Origin: Bradyrhizobium sp. LTSP849 | Lineage (GTDB): Bacteria; Pseudomonadota; Alphaproteobacteria; Rhizobiales; Xanthobacteraceae | Assembly (NCBI RefSeq): GCF_000938255.1 | Contig: NZ_JYMR01000007.1 | Span: 39,216-103,215, forward strand | Length of the DNA stretch: 64,000 bases | Reading direction: 5' to 3' | Shown: piece by piece, positions 59,814-64,000 of the stretch | How the letters are laid out: the number at the start of each line of letters is the position of its first letter | How positions within the stretch are numbered: position 1 is the first letter of the stretch | The notes under the pieces: generated by a model | Told to the model about the DNA's origin: nothing | The model's input: only the letters and a program-made list of their open reading frames with translations | The model's database searches: none | Position numbers and translations under genes: made by a program

Positions 59814-59878
59814 CCGGATCAGGTTCTCCGGCCCTTAAGAGGCGTGCTCAATGGAACCTGCCGGAATTGCGCGCAATT
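59814..59878 (-). other. Structured leader upstream of the HD-GYP gene
   Basis: CCGG-AT-CAGGTTC (59814-59826) pairs with GAACCTG-CCGG (59854-59864), a two-base bulge and a 27-base loop, followed by the perfect palindrome AATTGCGCGCAATT (59865-59878). On the minus strand it precedes ATG 59770. The 3' half, GAACCTGATCCGG...GCTGACG, resembles part of the THI-box, but the CTGAGA half is absent. The remaining gap to 60168 holds only the dispersed motif and a family C repeat. Confidence 0.4.
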
Positions 59879-59905
59879 TTACGGATCAGCGCTCCGATCA
59901 AACGA

Positions 59906-59930
59906 CGAAAACAACCCCATGCACAGTAGA
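59906..59930. repeat. 25-bp dispersed motif, copy 2
   Basis: CGAAAACAACCC-C-ATGCACAGTAGA, one mismatch from 4987-5011. Confidence 0.7.
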
Positions 59931-59983
59931 AAGGCCATTGATGGCAAAGGAGAATTTTGGACGCTCTCGCCCCCGCCCCTGCC

Positions 59984-60082
59984 GTCATCGCCCGGCTTGA
60001 CCGGGCGATCCAGTACGCCGAGACGGCGCGGCTAGGACCGAGAAGCCGCGGCGTACTGGATGCCCGCCTTCGCGGGCATGAC
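59984..60082. repeat. Family C intergenic inverted repeat
   Basis: GTCATCGCCCGGCTTGACCGGGCGATCC at the left, TGGATGCCCGCCTTCGCGGGCATGAC at the right, with GTACGCCG and CGGCGTAC inside. Arms are partly diverged from copies at 5116 and 52799. Confidence 0.83.
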
Positions 60083-60168
60083 AGCGAGATTGTGGAGGCG
60101 GCCTGCTAAAAAAATCCGCCGGAGGTTGCCCTCCGGCGGATCATGTTACGTCACGATCGCAGGCCGCC

Positions 60169-62451
60169 TTACGCCTTCATGCCCGCCTTCACGGCCTCGG
60201 CCGTGATCGGCAAGGCCCGCACGCGGGCGCCGGAGGCGTTGAAGATGGCGTTGCCGATGGCCGGGGCGATCACCGTCACCGCGGGTTCGCCGACGCCGGT
60301 GGCCTTTTCGCCATTGGCGATCACGGCGATCGCGACCTCGGGCACCTGGCTCATGCGCAAGGGCGTATAGCCATCGAAATTGGTCTGCTCGATGCCACCG
60401 TCCTTCAGCGTCGCCTTTTCGTACATCGCCAGTGACAGGCCCCACATCGCCGCACCCTCGACCTGGGCGCGGATGTTGTCGGGATGCACCTGCGTGCCGA
60501 CGTCGGTTGCGACCGTGAGCTTCTTCACGGTCACCTCGCCCGAGGGCGCCACCGCGACATGGGCGACGCACGCCGTCCAGCTCGCGGACGCGCGTTCCTG
60601 CGACGACACGCAGGCCACGCCCATGCCCTCGCCTTTCGGCAGCTTCTTCGTGCCGTAGCCGGCAAGCCCCATCGCCGCGAGCAGCGTGTTGCGCAGCCGC
60701 TGCGCGCCGCCGTCGTTCTTGCCCTTGCCATCAAGCAGCGCGATGCGGAACTGCGCCGGATCCTGGTTGGTCGCAGCCGCGATCTCATCGACCATGCTTT
60801 CGATCGCCCAGAACGTCCAGCCCGGCGCCACCGAACGGAGCTGACCCGACGGGGTGGCGTTGTGGGCCATCTCGTTCTTGATCGCGCGCACATGGTGGTT
60901 AGGCACGGAGTAGAAGAAGTCCGCACCGTTGACCGTGAAGGCGTCGAGCGGCCCCTTCTTGTCGACCGAGGGCGACAGGAAGTCGGGGATGCCCCAGCGC
61001 TGGGTCGGCCAGGCCGAGACCACGTCGTGGCTGAGCGCGACCAGCTTGCCGTCGCCGTCCACGCCGGCCTTCACTTTCTGGAAGGTGAGCGGACGCGAGA
61101 AATCCATCGTCATGTCGTTCTCGCGCGTGTAGATCACCTTCACCGGTTTGCCCACGGCCTTCGCCGCCTGCACTGCCGGCACCATCATGTCGGCGTCTAA
61201 CCTGCGGCCAAAGCCACCGCCGAGCCACATCTGGTGCATCACGACGAATTTCGGATCGATCCCGGCTGCACCGGCAGCGATCGCACCGGAGCGCGTCGCG
61301 AACTGGTTGCCGGAATAGATGTGCAGGATATCGCCCTTGAACTCCGCGGTGGCGTTCATCGGCTCCATCGGCGCATGGATGTTGATGCTGGTGGTGTACT
61401 CCGCCTCCAGCACCTTGGCGGCCGTGCCGAACGCCGCATTGGGATCGCCGTCCTTGACGAAGAACTGGCCGGAATCATCGAGCTTCTGAAGCCGCTTGGC
61501 CTCATCAAGCAGCGACTCACTCGACACCTTCGCGTTCGGGCCGCCGTCATAGCTGACCTTCAGCGCCGCCGCCGCCTTCTTGGCGTTGGCATAGGTGTTC
61601 GCGACCGCAACCACCCAGCCGGTTGTGGTCTGGGTCTTGTCGTCGAGGGTGACGGCCTTGATGAAGCCCGGCACCTTCTTCGCATCGCTGTCGTCGACCG
61701 ATTTCACCGTAGCGCCGTAGCGCACCGGCGGCGTCACCACCGCACCATAGGCCATGCCCGGAATCATCACGTCGATGCCGTACTTGGCCGTGCCGTTGGT
61801 CTTGGAGGGGATGTCGATCTGCGGCACCGATACGCCGATCATGGAATACTGATCCGGCGTCTTCAGCTTGATCGCCTTCAGCTCGTCCGGCGTGAAGGTC
61901 TTGGTCGCCTTGCCGCTCTTCACGACATCGGCGAACGACATCTGCTTCTTCGACTTCGCATGCACGATCATGGAGTCGCGCACTGCGAGCTCGCCTGCCG
62001 GCACGCCCATGGACGCGGCCGCACCTTCGGTCAACGCCATGCGTCCGGCGGCGCCCGCCCGGCTCATCGCGTCAAAATTCATCATGGTCGACCAGCTGCC
62101 GCCGGTGATCTGCGCCCCCAGCACGGGGTCGTTGAATTTTGGATCGTTGGAGGCGAGGTTGACCCGCATGTCGCTCCACTTCGCGCCCAGCTCCTCGCAG
62201 ACGATCTGCGCCATGGTGGAGGCGATGTGCTGGCCCATATCGGCCTTGCCGCAGGTCACGGTGACCAAACCATCGGGCGAGATCGCATACCAGACGCTCG
62301 GCTCGAAATTCGAAGGCGCAGCAAGCGCCTCACCGATGCCGGGCACGCCGGCATAGCCGAGCACGAGGCCGGTGGCGGCGGTGCCGACCAGGAAAGAGCG
62401 GCGGCTGAGATCTGATGTCTCGGGTGTGATGGTCTTCACGTGCTTGTTCAT
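60169..62451 (-). CDS. Molybdopterin-binding subunit of a xanthine dehydrogenase-family enzyme
   Basis: A 760-residue molybdenum hydroxylase large subunit of the IorB/aldehyde dehydrogenase type. It starts with a twin-arginine signal ([15 protein letters not shown]), so the folded enzyme is probably exported to the periplasm. Cofactor contacts include [13 protein letters not shown] and [17 protein letters not shown]; the catalytic glutamate is in [14 protein letters not shown] near the C-terminus. GGAGG precedes ATG 62451, which overlaps the stop of the Fe-S subunit gene by four bases. The third, cytochrome c subunit found in some relatives is not adjacent. The substrate is unknown (aldehyde or N-heterocycle). 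Confidence 0.91.
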   Translation of the reverse strand: MNKHVKTITPETSDLSRRSFLVGTAATGLVLGYAGVPGIGEALAAPSNFEPSVWYAISPDGLVTVTCGKADMGQHIASTMAQIVCEELGAKWSDMRVNLASNDPKFNDPVLGAQITGGSWSTMMNFDAMSRAGAAGRMALTEGAAASMGVPAGELAVRDSMIVHAKSKKQMSFADVVKSGKATKTFTPDELKAIKLKTPDQYSMIGVSVPQIDIPSKTNGTAKYGIDVMIPGMAYGAVVTPPVRYGATVKSVDDSDAKKVPGFIKAVTLDDKTQTTTGWVVAVANTYANAKKAAAALKVSYDGGPNAKVSSESLLDEAKRLQKLDDSGQFFVKDGDPNAAFGTAAKVLEAEYTTSINIHAPMEPMNATAEFKGDILHIYSGNQFATRSGAIAAGAAGIDPKFVVMHQMWLGGGFGRRLDADMMVPAVQAAKAVGKPVKVIYTRENDMTMDFSRPLTFQKVKAGVDGDGKLVALSHDVVSAWPTQRWGIPDFLSPSVDKKGPLDAFTVNGADFFYSVPNHHVRAIKNEMAHNATPSGQLRSVAPGWTFWAIESMVDEIAAATNQDPAQFRIALLDGKGKNDGGAQRLRNTLLAAMGLAGYGTKKLPKGEGMGVACVSSQERASASWTACVAHVAVAPSGEVTVKKLTVATDVGTQVHPDNIRAQVEGAAMWGLSLAMYEKATLKDGGIEQTNFDGYTPLRMSQVPEVAIAVIANGEKATGVGEPAVTVIAPAIGNAIFNASGARVRALPITAEAVKAGMKA

Positions 62452-62939
62452 GTGGGCCTCCGCTCGTTGCCGGCGGCGGATGCGGTGCGCATCTCGGTGG
62501 CGGCGCGCATGATTGCCTTCTGGATCCGCGAATAGGTCATGCAACGGCAGAGATTGCCGTCCATATGCGCCACGACCTCTTCCTTGGTCGGATTGGAATT
62601 CTTCGCCAGCAGCGACGCCGCCTGCATGATCTGCCCGGACTGGCAGTAGCCGCATTGCGGCACCTGCTCGGCGATCCACGCCTTCTGCAAGGGATGATCG
62701 CCCTTGGCGGAGAGGCCTTCGATGGTGGTGATCTTCTTGCCGGCGACATCGCCGACCATGGTCTGGCACGAGCGGACGGCTTCGCCGTTGACGTGCACGG
62801 TGCAGGCACCGCACAGGCCGGCACCGCAGCCGAATTTCGTGCCGGTCATCTGCAATTGTTCGCGGATGGCCCAAAGGAGCGGCGTGTCGTTGGCCGCATC
62901 CACGGACAGACTCCGCCCGTTGATGGTGAGCGTTGGCAT
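62448..62939 (-). CDS. (2Fe-2S)-binding subunit of the molybdenum hydroxylase
   Basis: A 163-residue electron-transfer subunit. The plant-ferredoxin-like cluster is bound by CGAGLCGAC (near residues 38-46) and C58; the second cluster by QCGYCQSGQ and GNLCRCMTY. This is the IorA/CoxS small-subunit layout. AGGGGAAG precedes ATG 62939. It is translationally coupled to the large subunit (ATGA). It has no signal and is presumably carried out with its Tat-tagged partner. Confidence 0.93.
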   Translation of the reverse strand: MPTLTINGRSLSVDAANDTPLLWAIREQLQMTGTKFGCGAGLCGACTVHVNGEAVRSCQTMVGDVAGKKITTIEGLSAKGDHPLQKAWIAEQVPQCGYCQSGQIMQAASLLAKNSNPTKEEVVAHMDGNLCRCMTYSRIQKAIMRAATEMRTASAAGNERRPT

Positions 62940-63232
62940 AGGCGTCTTCCCCTGCCGGTGCATGAAGCCGCTTACGGCGGCAACTTGTGTAGCGGACGCC
63001 CACCGGGCCGGCGGCCGCCTTGATTGCAAGAATGATCGCGTTCGCGCGCAGAGGCAAATGCAATTTGGAATCGATCGAACCAAACGCAGTGTCTGTCTGT
63101 TGTGCGTTGCGACAACGGCGCTGGCGCAGCGACTGGACACAACAAGAGAGCGCGCCGAGCATGGATGCCATTGCGGTCAGGCAGTTTCTTCGAGGTAACT
63201 TGGCGAGCTAGAGTGCAACCGCAGACGCGAGC
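62940..63232. other. 293-base region upstream of the molybdenum hydroxylase operon
   Basis: It should contain the operon promoter. No gene, RNA or repeat was recognised on either strand. Confidence 0.45.
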
Positions 63233-63374
63233 TTCCCTTCTCCCCTTGTGGGAGAAGGTGGCGCAAAGCGCCGGATGAGGGGTATCTCTCCGCGAACTCA
63301 ATAGGCAGTTTCGTGCGCGGAGAGATACCCCTCACCCGTCTCACCGCTACGCGGCGAGCCACCCTCTCCCACAA
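63233..63374. repeat. Family F-related intergenic inverted repeat, adjoining an insertion sequence
   Basis: CTTCTCCCCTTGTGGGAGAAGG and GGATGAGGGGTATCTCTCCGCG at the left pair with CGCGGAGAGATACCCCTCACCC and CCACCCTCTCCCACAAG at the right. The expected final GGGAGAGGG of the right arm is missing; the sequence changes to GAGGGCTTTGCATAATC at about 63375, where the IS element probably begins. Confidence 0.75.
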
Positions 63375-64000
63375 GGAGGGCTTTGCATAATCGGCTGCAC
63401 GTGATTCTTTGAATCATGGCTGATTCTAGCGAGGGGAGCCATGGTTGAGCGCAATGTCGGTCAGATGAGCTTGGCGGATGGCCTGGTTCGGGCACCGCGA
63501 AGCAGCATCCTGGATGAGGTGGAGGCTGTTGTGGATTGGGCGCCGCTGCGCTCGCTGCTTGGCAAGCGGGGCGGCGATGGTGCCGGCAACAGCAGCTATC
63601 CGGCGGAAGTCTTGCTTCGCTGCTTGCTCGCCGGGATCTGGCACAATCTGTCTGATCCCGCGCTGGAAGCGGCCATTGCAGACCGGTTGTCGTTCCGCCG
63701 CTTTGTTGGTCTGAGCCTGCACGATCAGACCCCGGATCACACGACATTGTGGCGGTTTCGGCAGGAACTCGCCAAGGACGGTCTGATCGAGAAGATCTTC
63801 ACTGAGATCAATCGGCAGTTGGAGGCCAAGAAGCTGATCCTCAAGCAGGGAACGCTGGTCGACGCCTCGTTAATCGCGGCACGAGCCACTCCGCCCCGCA
63901 AGGCACGCAAGGATGGCGAGGATACGCCACCCAAACCATCTGCGGATCGCGATGCTCGCTGGGGCCGGAAAGGCAAAAAGAGCGTGTTCGGCTATAAAAT
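63375..64000 (+). mobile_element. IS5-type insertion sequence, left part (runs off the window)
   Basis: The left end is inferred at about 63375, where the adjoining repeat is cut and GAGGGCTTTGCATAAT begins. TGATTC-TTT-GAATCA at 63402-63416 is a palindrome before the transposase start. The right end and target duplication are outside the window. Confidence 0.7.
63441..64000 (+). CDS. IS5 family transposase, N-terminal part
   Basis: The first 186 residues of a DDE transposase, open to the window edge. MSLADGLVRAPRSSILDEVEAVVDWAPL, the DUF772-type SSYPAEVLLRCLLAGIWHNLSDPALEAAIADRLSFRRFVGLSL and TPDHTTLWRFRQEL are IS5/IS1182-like signatures; the first catalytic aspartate is in GTLVDASLIAAR. The ATG at 63441 has GAGGGGAG upstream. 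Remaining catalytic residues lie past the end, so intactness is not known. Confidence 0.9.
   Translation, partial: MVERNVGQMSLADGLVRAPRSSILDEVEAVVDWAPLRSLLGKRGGDGAGNSSYPAEVLLRCLLAGIWHNLSDPALEAAIADRLSFRRFVGLSLHDQTPDHTTLWRFRQELAKDGLIEKIFTEINRQLEAKKLILKQGTLVDASLIAARATPPRKARKDGEDTPPKPSADRDARWGRKGKKSVFGYK

Noticed and set aside
59771..59864. TPP riboswitch upstream of the HD-GYP gene, from GAACCTGATCCGG...GCTGACG
   Set aside because: Only the 3' half resembles the THI-box; the CTGAGA element and closing stem are missing and the gene is not thiamine-related. Kept only as an unassigned structured leader.
60169..63171. A single 1000-residue protein on the minus strand
   Set aside because: The frame is open through the Fe-S gene by chance. 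The true start is ATG 62451 with a GGAGG site and a twin-arginine signal, and the Fe-S subunit is encoded in another frame.

Overview
The window looks like chromosomal DNA of a Bradyrhizobium-type alphaproteobacterium (Nitrobacteraceae). This is inferred from high GC, codon use, a RegSR-type redox two-component system, three small secreted DUF3551 proteins (a family I associate with this group), intracellular PHB turnover, many ABC/Bug solute-binding proteins, and dense intergenic inverted repeats of the kind seen in that genus. No database search was possible, so species is not claimed.

Layout. 1-5 kb: end of an ogt-like DNA repair gene, a DUF1304 membrane protein, an orphan branched-chain amino acid-type binding protein, a DUF1330 protein and penicillin-binding protein 1A. 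5-12.4 kb: a YgjP/M48 metallopeptidase, PHB depolymerase phaZ, an ABC-2 exporter pair, the divergent regS/regR pair and mmcB. 12.7-25 kb: trehalose-synthase-like and alpha-glucosidase genes (convergent), an MBL hydrolase, an HxlR regulator with a divergent small enzyme, a PHB-depolymerase-type esterase, an MFS exporter, soluble transhydrogenase sthA, an LLM flavin oxidoreductase and a cytochrome P450. 25-39 kb: an SDR, an HWE histidine kinase, and a complete Liv-type ABC transporter operon placed between two large PAS/GGDEF/EAL proteins, followed by a GGDEF protein and tRNA-Arg(CCG).

38.9-46.7 kb, downstream of the tRNA, is an accessory-looking patch: small secreted or membrane proteins, a Ser/Thr-rich protein with an internal duplication, an NAD(P)H-binding protein next to an HxlR regulator flanked by two clear palindromes, and a 172-bp segmental duplication that has produced a chimeric pseudogene. 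No integrase was seen. 46.7-56.3 kb: tag-like glycosylase, metallophosphoesterase, cyclic-nucleotide-binding protein, GNAT, an operon of membrane protein, winged-helix regulator and UppS paralogue behind a palindromic operator, a trypsin-like protease broken by one extra G, an ArsR-AHSA1-DUF899 operon, two DUF3551 paralogues with a shared promoter-like block, and a Bug binding protein. 56.4-64 kb: VOC protein, acyl-CoA synthetase, HD-GYP phosphodiesterase, a two-subunit molybdenum hydroxylase, and the start of an IS5-type transposase next to (or inside) an intergenic repeat.

Themes: carbon storage (PHB, trehalose/alpha-glucans), redox control, and c-di-GMP signalling (three GGDEF proteins, two with EAL, and one HD-GYP). 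At least six families of 38-155 bp inverted-repeat elements fill the gene gaps. No obviously new defence or biosynthetic system was found; the best leads are regulatory (15-bp triple repeat upstream of regS, HxlR/ArsR/winged-helix operators, a FixK-type box, a hairpin leader of the HD-GYP gene) and the small rearranged island.
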